From the NCBI GenBank assembly GCA_963921935.1, contig OY998175.1, positions 150,651,309 to 150,715,308 on the forward strand: a DNA stretch of 64,000 nucleotides. Direction: 5' to 3'. The stretch comes from Galeruca laticollis (lineage: Eukaryota; Arthropoda; Insecta; Coleoptera; Chrysomelidae). This document shows positions 11,758-22,160 of this stretch, piece after piece. A program made the position numbers and the translations under genes. Within the stretch, counting starts at the first letter, position 1, and every line of letters starts with the position of its first letter. The notes under the pieces are model-generated. The model was not told the DNA's origin. It made no database searches and saw only the letters and a list, made by a program, of their open reading frames with translations.

Positions 11758-12304
11758 ATAATTAATTCAATCCACGTTATTATTAGTTCTTCTAACGCCA
11801 TATAAGTATATTGAAATACCTATAAAAACACTTTTTAATAAAATAAAATTATCTTTTCAAATAAGCGAGGAATAGGATTTAAACGATAACTTGAGTCACA
11901 CTGTATTTTAAATGTGTTCGCAACGGTCAAACCTGGAGAGAAAATCCTCAACAACTTTCCTTCTCCGTACCTCTTTCTCTATGAAAATTAAATATGTATG
12001 AGATTCCATCATTTTCTGAGTACACCCTGAGTGTCAATTCACAACCTCATGGCAAGCGATTAGTAAAACAGTTCTTATTGAACACTTTTGGATTTATTTG
12101 GATACATAAAAACACATACATGCACTCAATTTCTCAGATAGAATAAAATTAATTCAACAGTATGTCTAAATTTTAATTTAATCTTACAATCAAGTAAAGT
12201 CCTTTAAAGTCACCTAAAAATTCAGTTCATTTTCGATGTTCATAATTACCTCTTCTGTGTCTTTTCCATCATTTAATATATTTGCGTTGTTCACATTAAT
12301 TCTC
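11758..12304. other. Right part of the insertion in the DDE-like gene, origin unknown
   Basis: It follows the S1 right end and stops exactly where the transposase frame resumes at 12305. A 31-codon open stretch on the minus strand (12310-12215) is present but not recognised. It could belong to a longer version of the satellite-cored element or be a separate insertion. Confidence 0.35.
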
Positions 12305-13187
12305 ATTTTTTTTAAATCGTTTTCTTCCTTGTAATGCAAGCAGAAATCGAACCATGGTGTTATTACCGTTTTGTCCGGGGCAACCGTCAGGAATGTGATT
12401 CAGTACATAATCATAAAGAAACGAGTGAACCTCGTTTGGACCTTTTAGGCCTTGGCCTTGATGATAAGTATAAAAGTGTCCGCTATTGGTTTTAATATTA
12501 TGTATCTCGGAGGCACAGACCTAAAGTTGTCTGTAATAAAAAATATCCCGAACTGGAATGTGTGGTAAAGGTGAATTTTGAATATAATCGAATGAAATTC
12601 CCATAACTTCAGGTCGATCTTGGCACACAAGTTTTACTTCTTTCATTTTAGCATCGAATTTTTTAGCGCGTCTTTTGTGAACTATTAGTTCGGCCATAGC
12701 TACGCGCTTGGCCGTTTCATTGAGAGTGTTTTGTCTTTAATTCTTGCATACAACCTTTCGCATTCAGAGCAAACATCAACTTAACATCTTTCGAACTTAG
12801 TCCATAGTTTTCGTTGAAGAATTTTAATAAGAACTCATACTTCACCAATCCCAGTGCGTCCGGATTTTTTTATAAGTAGGTCATGCATAATTTTAACATT
12901 TAAATCTGCATCTAAATACCGGTAGACTTTATTCGAATAGTGGGTGGTTTTCACAAGAAATGATTCAATCTGTTCTTTAATCTTATTAATCCAGTTAGCC
13001 TGAATAGCACGAGGTATGTTGTGATGCAGGCCTCGTAAATCTCTTGGCGATTGTCCTGCGAGAAGCAGGGTGTTTAAATGCTGAATTCTAAAATGTGATA
13101 CAACATACAGGCTCATGAACGCTTGTTTGCATACTGGTATTCGATTGTAATGATGCATCACGAAATTAACAAAATTTGATCCTCTCT
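12305..13187 (-). pseudogene. DDE-like transposase, central block
   Basis: Reading 13187 to 12305 on the minus strand gives a helical region (LNTLLLAGQSPRDLRGLHHN, then HYSNKVYRYLDADLNVKIMH). The nuclease-like part follows: ISFDYIQNSPLPHIPV, then IHNIKTNSGHFYTYHQGQG, KGPNEVHSFLYDY and DGCPGQNGN. The order of acidic residues (D in the first block, D before CPGQN) fits a DDE-type transposase. Stops or frameshifts occur near 12838, 12740 and 12537 (TAG), and roughly ten residues before CPGQN appear deleted. It is the middle block of the gene whose start is at 16684. Confidence 0.65.
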
Positions 13188-13188
13188 T

Positions 13189-13684
13189 ATTGTTTTAAAT
13201 CAAACTTACGGTTTCTAGTTAATTCCACAATATAATAAAAGTGATTGAAAATTCTAAAAAATTGACAGTTGTTTCGATAAATCAATATCATCGTCAGAAT
13301 GACAGAAGTTACATTTCATTTGATGCCTACCTGATGTTTAGTAGTTATTCTTGGCTAGACCAAGAAGTGACCTAACTTGTGATTGACTTAATATATGTTA
13401 ATAGAAAAAAGAAGAAGATGTGATATTACAAATATTGAAGCTTAGATATTATTAGCCCTATGGTGATATCCTGGATATAATTTTTCCAATTAAGATCAGT
13501 ATAACTGTGTAATGATATAGAAAACTAGGAAAACTATATCTGTTGATCTTTACAATTATCACTTGAGAAGACAGTTTATTAGTGGAGAACTCCCTAGATT
13601 TAACTGTTCATTGACAACTTCATATTGTCGGTTTCTTAATTGTCTTCTAATTTCCAATTCTCCAAGGAAATCCAGTTCTTGTTT
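13189..13684 (-). repeat. PLE1 left pseudo-LTR (inverted)
   Basis: It is the reverse complement of 15918-16413 with few differences. It contains the reversed C-terminal codons and a hammerhead-like core at 13264-13297. Confidence 0.8.
13264..13297 (-). ncRNA. Hammerhead-like ribozyme core in PLE1 left arm
   Basis: The minus strand reads CTGACGA, a short stem GATA/TATC with loop TTGATT, then GAAACAATTGTC. CTGANGA, GAAA and a GTC cleavage triplet are the conserved hammerhead elements. Hammerhead motifs have been reported in Penelope-like elements. One extra base precedes helix II, so activity is uncertain. Confidence 0.45.
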
Positions 13685-13696
13685 AGGAAGATTTGA

Positions 13697-16043
13697 TCCG
13701 ACTTTACCAGAAGTTACTACAAAAACGTTACAAAACATCACAAAACATTTGGTTTAACCAAGAATGCCTTAGGAAAAAGGTAATACCAACTTATGTGAAT
13801 ATAAAATGTCACACTAAAACCCCACAAGCACAAAAAGCTATAAAATGTGCTCAACTAGTTTGGATAAAAGGAGAATGTAAGAAATGGTTCAAAGCTAGAG
13901 ACGCCCTAGACAACTACATAAAAGTTGTACATTCAGAACTCACATTCCAATTACATCCAGTAGAATTTGACTGTTTGGATGACAAAATTAGAGAAAGTGT
14001 CAGCACGATGAAGCATAAGAAATTTAAGAAACAAGAAAAGAAGCTACAGAATCTTGAACACACACAACATAAAATTCAATACTCAAAACATCATGAAACT
14101 GTAAGTACCTACATACCATCACACTTTGCACCACTATTTGAAAACCTTTCAGACACTAATTTCACAGATAGTGAAATAGAATTTTTAAATAAAGATTTAA
14201 AGTACAGCATACCACCAAAATTTACGAATAATATTAAACAAATTATAGCTACAGAGTCAGAAATAGCTTTAAAATCTAATTCAAATAATTTTCTTTATGA
14301 GAAATTAAAAATTGCCAATTTAATCAAAAATTTTGAACCTTCAAAAGTTAAACGTCAAACAAAAAATGACATTACAGTTTTAAATGCAATAAAAAAGAAG
14401 ATAATAACCTAACAGTTACAAAATCTGATAAGGGGAAGACAACTGTCATTTTGACGACTGAAAATTACAATTCCAAAATATATAACTTTATAGAATCTAG
14501 CGATGTGAAAGTTCTTAAAGCAGACCCAACAAAAAAGTTTTCTAATAATGTAAGGGATATTGTTAATAATTCAAATTATCTTTTAAGTGATTACGAAAAG
14601 AGGTCTATCATACATAAGAATCCTCATTGTCCACAATTATATAGAACCGTTAAATTACATAAAATAACGAAACCAATTAGACCTGTAGTTTCTTATGTTA
14701 ATGCTCCTAATAATATATTGGCAAAGAGGCTCAACAATATACTCAATAGTTACGGATTTGAATCTCAGTACTCAATTAGAAATTCAATAGAACTAATTAA
14801 AAAGTTAAAAGCAATCCACTTGAAAAATAACTATAAACTCATTTCGTTGGATGTAACTAATATGTTCACTAAAATTCCTCCTAAAGAATGTGTAATACTT
14901 ATAAGAAAATTACTAGAAGATAAAAATATTAATCCAGGAATAATATCAGATATACTTAATTTATTTGATGTATGCATTAATCAGAATTATTTCACTTTTG
15001 ACAATAAGATATATATTCAAAATGAAGGTTTACCAATGGGAAGCCCTATATCACCTATTTTGGCAAACATTTTTATGGACAGTTTAGAAAGAAAGATCTT
15101 TGAAAGTAATATTTCGAAAAATGTTTTATTTTGGTATAGATATGTAGATGACATATTAGCTTGTTTTATGAGCAGTGAACGACAATTAGATGTATTTTTC
15201 AACCAAATTAATAATTTACACCCAAAAATTAAATTTACATTAGAAATTCAAGAAAACAACTCAATCAATTTTCTTGATTTGAAAATTCAAAGAGTTAATA
15301 ATGTACTTGATTATGTGACAATTCCATTCAATGCCAATCACCCTATGTCACACAGACTGAAGGCATATAATTCAATGGTACATAGAGCTTTCGCAGTTCC
15401 TATGAACAAATGTAATTTTGATAGAGAGATTAATACAAATAGACAAATAGCAACATCCAACGGTTATCCATTAGATATGATAAATATGCTAATTAGTAAA
15501 AAAGAGGAAAAAGTGGCATCACAACTAATATTTCCTAAACAAGTTGATGAAATAAAAACTTATGAAACCATCACATATGCAGGAAATATTTCTAATAATA
15601 TTTCAAAGATAATATCTTCAGCAACGAATACAACAATTTCTTTTAAAACAGAAAGTAACGTTAGTACAACATTGTTAAATGTAAAAACAAAAATACCACT
15701 ATCAAAGAAGTCAAGTATATATAAACTCAAATGTCCAGAATGTAATGCTGTCTATTTGGGTCAGACCCTTAGGAATTTTGAAATCCGATACAGTGAACAC
15801 TTACGAGCATACAGATTAAACCAACCAGATAAATCCCACTACGCAAAACATCTACTTGACACCAATCATTCATTGACACCTAATACAAAACTAAAAGTGC
15901 TGCATATTTGTGAAAAGAAACAAGAACTGGATTTCCTTGAAGAATTGGAAATTAGAAGACATTTAAGAAACCCACAATATGAAGTTGTCAATGAACAGTT
16001 AAATCTAGGGAGTTCTCCACTAATAAACTGTCTTCTTAAGTGA
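13697..16043 (+). pseudogene. Penelope reverse transcriptase / GIY-YIG endonuclease, one frameshift
   Basis: The first part (to the stop at 14412) holds the N-terminal region of Penelope proteins. The second part is open from about 14410 to the stop at 16043 and carries the rest: YRTVKLHK and PIRPVVSY fingers, LISLDVTNMFTKIP (catalytic D), GLPMGSPISPILANIFMD, YRYVDD (catalytic YVDD near 15140-15150), INFLDLKI, and a C-terminal GIY-YIG-type domain beginning IYKLKCPECNAVYLGQTLRN. A single-base frameshift in the A-run near 14390-14396 separates the two parts; otherwise about 780 residues are open. The GIY motif is degenerate (IYK...YLG), as in other insect copies. Family role: target-primed reverse transcription using the GIY-YIG nuclease. 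The start codon is uncertain because the frame is open into the left arm. Confidence 0.85.
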
Positions 16044-16413
16044 TAATTGTAATGATCAGCAGATATAGTTTTCCTAGTTTTCTATATCATTGCACAGTTA
16101 TACTGATCTTAATTGGAAAAATGATATCCAGGATATCACCATAGGGCTGATAATATCTAAGCTTCAATATTTGTAATATCACATCTTCTTCTTTTTTCTA
16201 TTAACATATATTAAGTCAATCACAAGTTAGGTCACTTTTTGGTCTAGCCAAAAATAACTACTAAACATCAGGGAGGCATCAAATGAAATGTAACTTCTCT
16301 CATTCTGACGATGATATTGATTTATCGAAACAATTGTCAATTTTTTAGAATTTTCATCAACTTTTATTATATTGTGGAATTAACTAGAAACCGTGAGTTT
16401 CATTTAAAACAAT
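15918..16413 (+). repeat. PLE1 right pseudo-LTR
   Basis: Inverted partner of 13189-13684. It includes the end of the ORF and the 3' untranslated region, followed by a 39-bp tail that ends at the target duplication. Confidence 0.8.
16305..16338 (+). ncRNA. Hammerhead-like ribozyme core in PLE1 right arm
   Basis: CTGACGA (16305-16311), stem GATA/TATC, GAAA and CAATTGTC (16331-16338). Helix III would be two pairs (A-U, C-G) closed by an AATT loop with cleavage after GTC. Same caveat as the left-arm copy. Confidence 0.45.
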
Positions 16414-16467
16414 AATATGAGCAGATTCCACGAAGTAAGGGTCGAGACAGTTAATTTGATCCTCTCT

Positions 16468-16684
16468 GCTTACCACCTTCAGCGAGCCTCTTTCTACGTC
16501 TTTCTATAGGTTTTATCTCCATATGTCCTTGCAGGAACGTATCTTGTGCATTTTTGGATTTATCCGTATATAACTCTCTCTTCATTTTACGGTTATTTAC
16601 TTTCCAATCGCTTTTCTTTCTTTGTCTTTTTCTACTACCACTAGTAGCTTCGTCAGCAGAGCTAGTACTACTATTGCCAGACAT
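16468..16684 (-). pseudogene. DDE-like transposase, N-terminal block
   Basis: The gene starts at an ATG on the minus strand (16684-16682). It encodes a serine-rich, then strongly basic N-terminus (SRKRQRKKSDWKVNNRKMKR, later IERRRKRLAEGGKQRG), which suits DNA binding and nuclear import. The frame runs straight through the Penelope target site and continues at 13187 with the central block once PLE1 is removed. In this family a cysteine-rich region normally follows; part of it seems missing here. Confidence 0.6.
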
Positions 16685-16829
16685 TTTTAATTTACAAATC
16701 TAAACCGTTTAATCAATACTGTAATAATTTCACAAAACTAGCAACAGAAACTAACACAGGTATTCAGTCTTTGGCTATAATGTAAACAATTCGGTGTAAT
16801 GGATCCACCGGGCACGCGCCCCACTCATT

Positions 16830-17031
16830 GAGATTGAAAACAGTACAAGTCGCGGATTTGTACTGTTGTTCTGCTTATCGCTGGCAAGACCTTGCTTTCA
16901 CATTGCATCCGGCAATGTTTAGCATACGGTTTTTAGACTCATTAAATGCGGAAGGGAATTTTAAAATGATTGGCCATCTCAACTCAAAACGCCAAATTTT
17001 TGGCTTGTACTGTTTTTAATTTCACCGATTC
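16830..17031. repeat. Right fold-back terminus of the DDE-like transposon
   Basis: The inner arm GAGATTGAAAACAGTACAAGTC (16830-16851) pairs with GGCTTGTACTGTTTTTAATTTC at 17002-17023, and the outer end mirrors 9465. Confidence 0.7.
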
Positions 17032-18043
17032 ATGTACATTACAAATACAAGTTAAACAAACAATAGAAAAATATGATACTCTCGTCTCCTAATGTCCGGC
17101 GAAGAAAATAATTTTAATCAAATGGTTTCTAATTGGCGTTAAAATAATGATTCGTGCAAGCTTTATCTTTATAATGTTGTTGCTCTGACTAGTCAGACGG
17201 TAATACAGCTTTTCCGGCGGCTAGGATCGTGTGTAATAGAATGCGCCAGATCCCAAAATTGGAACCAAGAAAACTAGATATTCAAGAAATTTATAGATAT
17301 ACAACAGTTTATTAATAATTCAAATTAACAATAGGAGTATATCCGAAAATACATACACAATTCTTCATAAATGACTGAATTTATAAATAAAAGTATCATT
17401 AGTAAGAAGGTCTTAATGAGGCTTTTTGGTAATCAAAATTTAGAGGCCGGCAGCCTCACCATAGGATGCTGGAATTAAAGTAAAGTTATATAATTAAACA
17501 ACCAACTGTGTCCTATAGACACAAGTTGTCATAATATTTAAAGTCTAAAAGTGATCAGTACCTGGAATTAAGCAACTCAAGAAACAAGAAGTCTCGCTTA
17601 ATGTCAGTATTTACAAAATCAGCATTTACAAAATAATTTCTACAAAACAAGTCCTACCAAATAATTTGAGATTATTCTCAATAAAGGCAGTTAAGAAGGC
17701 TCTATACTATATTACAAGTAAACCGGCATTACACCAAAATTACTTAAAACTCCCGATCATTGTCAGATAAGACACTTTATACAACAAAATATGAAATATT
17801 ATTTACATCTATGAGTTGGTTTAACAGCAAAATTTACAATTAGGTTGATATTCCTATATAAAAGTTCACTGTAAAATGTTAACTTTGAAAGAAACTTATA
17901 ACAATTTACCAACGAGAAGATAAAAAATCGAATAGACTCTAATAATGTTAATAAAGCACTTAATGAAAGTGTTTTTAAATGAAACTCAAGGTCTCTAGTT
18001 AATTCCACAATATAATACAAGTTATTGAAAATTCTAAAAAATT

Positions 18044-18077
18044 GACAATTGTTTCGATAAATCAATATCATCGTCAG
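18044..18077 (-). ncRNA. Hammerhead-like core in PLE2 left arm
   Basis: Same CTGACGA...GAAACAATTGTC core as PLE1, read on the minus strand, with stem GATA/TATC intact. Confidence 0.4.
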
Positions 18078-18276
18078 AATGCCTACCTGATTGGCTTAAT
18101 ATATGTTTATAGAAAAAAGAAGAAGATGTGATATTACAAATATTGAAGCTTAGATATTATTAGCCCTATGGTGATATCCTGGATATCATTTTTCCAATTA
18201 AGATCAGTATACTTGTGCAATGATATAGAAAACCAGGAAAACTATATCTGCTGATCTTTACAATTATCACTTAAGA

Positions 18277-18653
18277 AGACAGTTTATTAGTGGAGAATTC
18301 CCTAGATTTAACTGTTCATTGACAACTTCATATTGTGGGTTTCTTAAATGTCTTCTTATTTCCAGTTCTTCAAGGAAATCCAGTTCTTGTTTATTTTCAC
18401 AAATATGCAGTACTTCTAGTTCTGTGTTAGGTGTCAATGAATGATTGGTGTCAAGTAGATGTTTTGCGTAGTGGAATTCATCTGGTTGTTTTAATCTGTA
18501 TGCTCGTAAGTGCTCACTGTATCGTATTTAAAAATTCCTAAGGGTCTGACCCAAATAGACAGCATTACATTCTGGACATTTGAGTTTATATATACCTGAC
18601 TTCTTTAATAGTGGTATTTTTGTTTTTACATTTAACAATTTTGTACTAACGTT
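18277..18653 (-). pseudogene. Penelope GIY-YIG C-terminal fragment in PLE2
   Basis: The minus strand encodes the last ~125 residues of the PLE1-type protein: the KIPLLKKS linker, IYKLKCPECNAVYLGQTLR, the HYAKHLLDTNHSLTPNT segment and the C-terminal ELEIRRHLRNPQYEVVNEQL. A frameshift lies in the ISNTI region near 18530. It lacks the reverse transcriptase and cannot mobilise itself. A shorter plus-strand copy of the same end (18644-18843) lies in the right arm. Confidence 0.75.
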
Positions 18654-19103
18654 ACTTGACACCAATCATTCATTGACACCTAACACAGAACTAGAAGTAC
18701 TGCATATTTGTGAAAAGAAACAAGAACTTGATTTCCTTGAAGAACTGGAAATAAGAAGACATTTAAGAAACCCACAATATGAAGTTGTCAATGAACAGTT
18801 AAATCTAGGGAATTCTCCACTAATAAACTGTCTTCTTAAGTGATGATTGTAAAGATCAGCAGATATAGTTTTCCTGGTTTTCTATATCATTGCACAGTTA
18901 TACTGATCTTAATTGGAAAAATGATATCCAGGATATCACAATAGGGCTAATAATATCTAAGCTTTAATATTTGTAATATCACATCTTCTTCTTTTTCTAT
19001 AAACATATATTAAGCCAATCACAAGTTAGGTTACTTCTTGGTCTAGCCAAAAATAACTACTAAACATCAGGTAGGCATAAAATGAAATGTAACTTCTGTC
19101 ATT

Positions 19104-19137
19104 CTGACGATGATATTGATTTTTCGAAACAATTGTC
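19104..19137 (+). ncRNA. Hammerhead-like core in PLE2 right arm
   Basis: CTGACGA...GAAACAATTGTC as in PLE1, but one stem base has changed (TATC to TTTC), weakening helix II. Confidence 0.35.
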
Positions 19138-19318
19138 AATTTTTTAGAATTTTCAATAACTTGTATTATATTGTGGAATTAACTAGAGACCTTGAGTTTC
19201 ATTTAAAAACACTAATATGAGCATATTCCACGAACTAAGGGTCGAGACAGTCAATTTCACTTAATGAAAGTTACTTAACTTTATATTACAGAACTCATAG
19301 CAATAACACAGCATTACA

Positions 19319-20127
19319 CCATTGGATAATTAACTATCCCAAATCCTGGTAGATCCGGCTCCAATGATAACTCCAAGTTGTACCGTATGGTGCAAAACGA
19401 CATACTGGAACATCCAAACCATTCCCGATTCAGTAAAAGTATATGTTGACTTCCTTACCATATTATTATATTCCCAAATTGTTAGGAAAATTAACATATG
19501 TGGATTCAGAACTCGTAGCATTCCATTTTTTAAACCATAAAAGTAAAATTCAAAAGAAACTCACAAAAACTGCTGAGCCTAGAACCAAAAAACGTGTCTT
19601 CGACTTTCCATGTGAATTGTATTCGGAGACCCGTTACTTATATATATGTCATACACTTGTTTTTACGGCACGCTGGCTTATTAGCCACCGTAATTTTACC
19701 GTCAAACTTGTCACCGGTTTTCATTCAGTTTACATTTCAGAATGGGAATTTCCATCATGTAAATTATAATTGTACACCTTTTCAACAGGATATTTTTAAT
19801 GTTTTTAATCTAATGACTTCATCATAACAATGTTTTAACTTTGTGCATTGTTCTTTTTTATCAACTGGATGGTTTTGACACCTGAATGGATCTCTTTTTT
19901 AATGACGTAAGTTCAACTTTTTAAATTGTTTTATTTTTTCAAAATTTCACAAACTTTGTAATTTCTTAGGACAGCTTTGATAATGGCTTTATAGCCGAAA
20001 GCGCTTAGCTGGAGATTAATAAACACATACACACTGAGTACTCGTCGTTTTCAGTCACTCAATTTACATCTAGTGTGTACACCGTATCCACAGACAGTTC
20101 TACTATGTATTGTGCCAAAAATTTAAT
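19319..20127. other. Unassigned stretch with one Penelope-end-like motif
   Basis: No protein was recognised; the open frames at 19443-19827 have no familiar motif. At 19976-20003 the sequence TTTGATAAT-GGCT-TTAT-AGCC-GAAAGCGC has the same layout as the hammerhead-like cores of the Penelope ends elsewhere, so a relic of another Penelope family may lie here. Confidence 0.35.
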
Positions 20128-20143
20128 TTTTTGCACTAGTGCC

Positions 20144-20173
20144 TTACTTTTACGCACTAGTCCGTAAAAGTAA
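20144..20173. promoter_or_regulatory. Palindromic site with 11-bp arms and 8-bp spacer at the Crypton left end
   Basis: TTACTTTTACG and its exact reverse complement CGTAAAAGTAA flank the 8-bp spacer CACTAGTC. This geometry resembles core sites of tyrosine recombinases. The spacer's CACTAGT is shared with the flanking direct repeats. Function is inferred only from layout. Confidence 0.45.
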
Positions 20174-20491
20174 CTTATTGTCAAAACATATTTAGTTACT
20201 TTATTACTCGAATTTGTGATCAAATTTCAAATAGTGAAATAGTACCTATATAGATATTAAAAATACAAAAATCCGCTTGAAAGGTAGCGATGAAATAACA
20301 CAGAATAGAAATATTTTTTTACTCTAAGTATAATTAATACAAATATTTCTACTTCTTTATCTAATAACCTATGAATAATAATTGTACTTGAACTGTCACT
20401 ATCAGATTAAATAATGTAATAATTTTCGTGTTACATCGGAAATCGTTTCAAATTATTAGTTTAAAAATTTAAAAGTTGTAAGTTGTTAAAA

Positions 20492-21613
20492 ATGTTCAAT
20501 GCGGATAGTGAGGAAGAAACTATTAGTTTCTGTACTCCTCCAGATTTAGTTGAAAGAGCAAATGAAGCAACCGGAGATTTACCACCCGATAAATGTAGAA
20601 AAGTTTATGAAATTCGTTATAAACAGTTTATAGACTGATGTGAGACGCAGTCTGTTGGAAATATTACAGAAAACGTCGCCCTTGCTTATTTAAAACAAAA
20701 GTCAGAATTACTTAAGCCATCGACCTTATGGTCAGAATACTCATTGTTAAAGGATACATTTTTATCAATAAGAATGTAGAAATTCGACATTTTCAAAAAT
20801 TATTCCATTTTTAATGAAGAAATCCCAAAAAATCATCAAGTTCTCAAGGGAAAAATTTGACAAATTATTAGTTGAAGCTCCAGATAATATGTATTCAACG
20901 ATGAACGTGACACATGAAAGTGATGTTTTTTTTTAACTGCTTACTTTTCTATGTTTTTTAGATAGTTGCACTATTTGGCATTGCAGGTGGGGATTGCAGA
21001 AACTTATATTAAATGATATTAATGACATGGATTCTATCATAACTGTAATAATTCCAGACAGCAAGACAAACAAACCCCTATAATTTGTAATAAGCGGTGA
21101 AATAAGATCTTTTAATTTTGTTGAAATGTATCAGAAATATGCATCCCTTCGTCACCAATCAACAAGCCACAATAGATTTTTTATTACGTACTATGACGGA
21201 AAATGTACCGTTCAGCCCGTTGGCGTAAATACTTTTGGCAAAATCTCAAGTGATATTGCCAAATATTGAAAACCCAATGGTATACGCGGGACATTGCTTT
21301 CGCAGATCTCCTGCAACATTATTAGTGGAATCGGGCAGATATATTAACATTAAAACGTCATGGAGGATGGAAATCCTGATCTATAACGGAGGGCTACATC
21401 AGGGAGTCAATTTGCAACAGAACAAAAATTGCTGCTCATACTCAAGAAGGTGAACCAAAAAGATCCGTTTTAAGTGAAAAACCTGATGAGACATCTACAA
21501 GTAGAAATAACACTAAAATTCAAAAAATCAATGAAAATGAAATTGGTTCATCACTAACAATTGTAAATTGCCCTAACTGCGATATTAAAATAGAAGTAAA
21601 CTCAAAAAAGTAA
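20492..21613 (+). pseudogene. Crypton tyrosine recombinase (decayed)
   Basis: The ATG at 20492 starts an acidic N-terminus like that of the intact copy at 49307. The core-binding-like part (KVYEIRYKQF, STLWSEYSLLKD) and the catalytic part (TLKRHGGWKS near 21350, then EGYIRES with the nucleophile tyrosine) are recognisable. The end NCPNCDIKIEVNSKK matches the cysteine-pair tail of the intact protein. Many stops and frameshifts lie between about 20636 and 21480, and the first arginine region is badly degraded. By eye it is a different subfamily from the intact copy, not a recent duplicate. Confidence 0.8.
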
Positions 21614-21733
21614 AATTAGTGCCTAATGTTTGTTGTAGTTACCTACTTATTGTAAAATACTCTAATAAAATTTGATATAAAAGCATATTTTATTTCGATC
21701 GTAGAAAAAATGTTGTGTGTGATACGTGCAAAA

Positions 21734-21813
21734 GCATATTTGTTGCACTCAGCATAGTTGCAGCTCTCGACTTCGTCTCGAGCTGCAAACTTCATGCATC
21801 GTGCAACAAATAT
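21734..21813. repeat. Subterminal hairpin at the decayed Crypton 3' end
   Basis: GCATATTTGTTGCAC (21734-21748) is exactly complementary to GTGCAACAAATATGC (21799-21813). An inner palindrome (GCAGCTCTCGA / TCTCGAGCTGC) lies in the loop. Confidence 0.7.
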
Positions 21814-21850
21814 GCACTTTTTGCACTAGTTACACAAATAACTATATTAT

Positions 21851-22160
21851 ACGAATGAAACATGGGTCAACGACGGGCATACAGTGCAAAAAGTATGGCA
21901 ACATGGAAATGTGAAAAATGCACGGAAAACAGCTATTGAAGGTTTAAAAAATCTATCTGGAAAAGGCCGTCGGTTGATAAAATTACACAAATGTGAGTTA
22001 ATATTTAAGTTCAAGAAAACGGGAGACTACCATTAAGAGATGAAAGCAAAGGTGTACGACAAGTGGTATGGACGCTTTACTGAACTTTTGGTACCAGGAT
22101 CTGTCGTCGTTATGGATAATACTCCTTACCACAGTCGACATTGCGAAAAACGCCACAACA
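21851..22160 (+). pseudogene. IS630/Tc1-type DDE_3 transposase fragment
   Basis: A frame-broken stretch encodes ETWVNDGHTVQKVWQ, ARKTAIEGLKNLSGKGRRLI, KTGDYH and then KWYGRFTELLVPGSVVVMDN followed by TPYHSR. The VVMDN...YHSR block is the second catalytic aspartate region of DDE_3 (IS630-related) endonucleases found in many arthropod repeats. An in-frame TAA precedes the EMKAKVYDKW part. Both ends are missing. It begins 20 bp after the Crypton direct repeat. Confidence 0.6.

Larger units (their letters stand above)
13188..16452 (+). mobile_element. Penelope-like element PLE1, near-complete, with inverted terminal arms
   Basis: The 15-bp target duplication AATTTGATCCTCTCT lies at 13173-13187 and 16453-16467. 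Inside are inverted arms of about 496 bp (13189-13684 and 15918-16413), a Penelope ORF on the plus strand, and a 39-bp tail (16414-16452) after the right arm. The left arm includes a reversed copy of the last ~43 codons of the ORF, which is the normal Penelope arrangement of inverted pseudo-LTRs. The insertion splits the DDE-like transposase gene between its first and second blocks, so it is younger than that transposon. Confidence 0.88.
9465..17031 (-). mobile_element. DNA transposon with fold-back ends and one DDE-like gene, split by two later insertions
   Basis: The two outer ends are inverted copies: GAATCGGTGAGATTAAAG at 9465 and, on the other strand, GAATCGGTGAAATTAAAA from 17031. Each end is itself a fold-back of about 200 bp (9465-9686 and 16830-17031). 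Between them lies a single gene on the minus strand, in three blocks separated by an insertion that begins with a satellite-cored element (10411-12304) and by a Penelope element (13188-16452). Removing both leaves an element of about 2.4 kb. The flanking target duplication is not resolved. The protein family is multicopy in arthropods, but I do not know its formal superfamily name. Confidence 0.7.
17971..19257 (+). mobile_element. Fold-back Penelope-like element PLE2 (same family as PLE1)
   Basis: The 14-bp target duplication CACTTAATGAAAGT is at 17957-17970 and 19258-19271. The left arm (17971-18456) and right arm (18654-19210) are inverted copies of the PLE1 3' end; the left arm lacks about 70 bp. 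The middle (18457-18653) continues the reversed ORF, so only the GIY-YIG end of the gene is present. A tail like that of PLE1 (19211-19257) ends at the duplication. It is a 5'-truncated, snap-back copy. Confidence 0.85.
17232..19318. mobile_element. Candidate LTR (about 786 bp) split by PLE2
   Basis: The block starts TGTAAT (17232) and ends ATTACA (19313-19318), a 6-bp LTR-type inverted end. Removing PLE2 and one copy of its target duplication leaves about 786 bp with several AATAAA signals. No flanking duplication, primer site or coding partner could be confirmed, so the call is tentative. Confidence 0.3.
20128..21830 (+). mobile_element. Decayed Crypton (tyrosine-recombinase) transposon bounded by 13-bp direct repeats
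   Basis: TTTTTGCACTAGT is present at 20128-20140 and 21818-21830, on either side of a broken Crypton recombinase gene (20492-21613). Cryptons lack inverted ends and integrate by recombination at short shared sequences, so short flanking direct repeats are the expected signature. The last ~100 bp (from about 21770) are similar to the 3' flank of the intact Crypton at 50577-50655. Element length between repeats is about 1.7 kb. Confidence 0.7.

Noticed and set aside
19443..19827. Open frames of 77-108 codons
   Set aside because: No recognisable motif in either frame; position next to repeat relics suggests chance.
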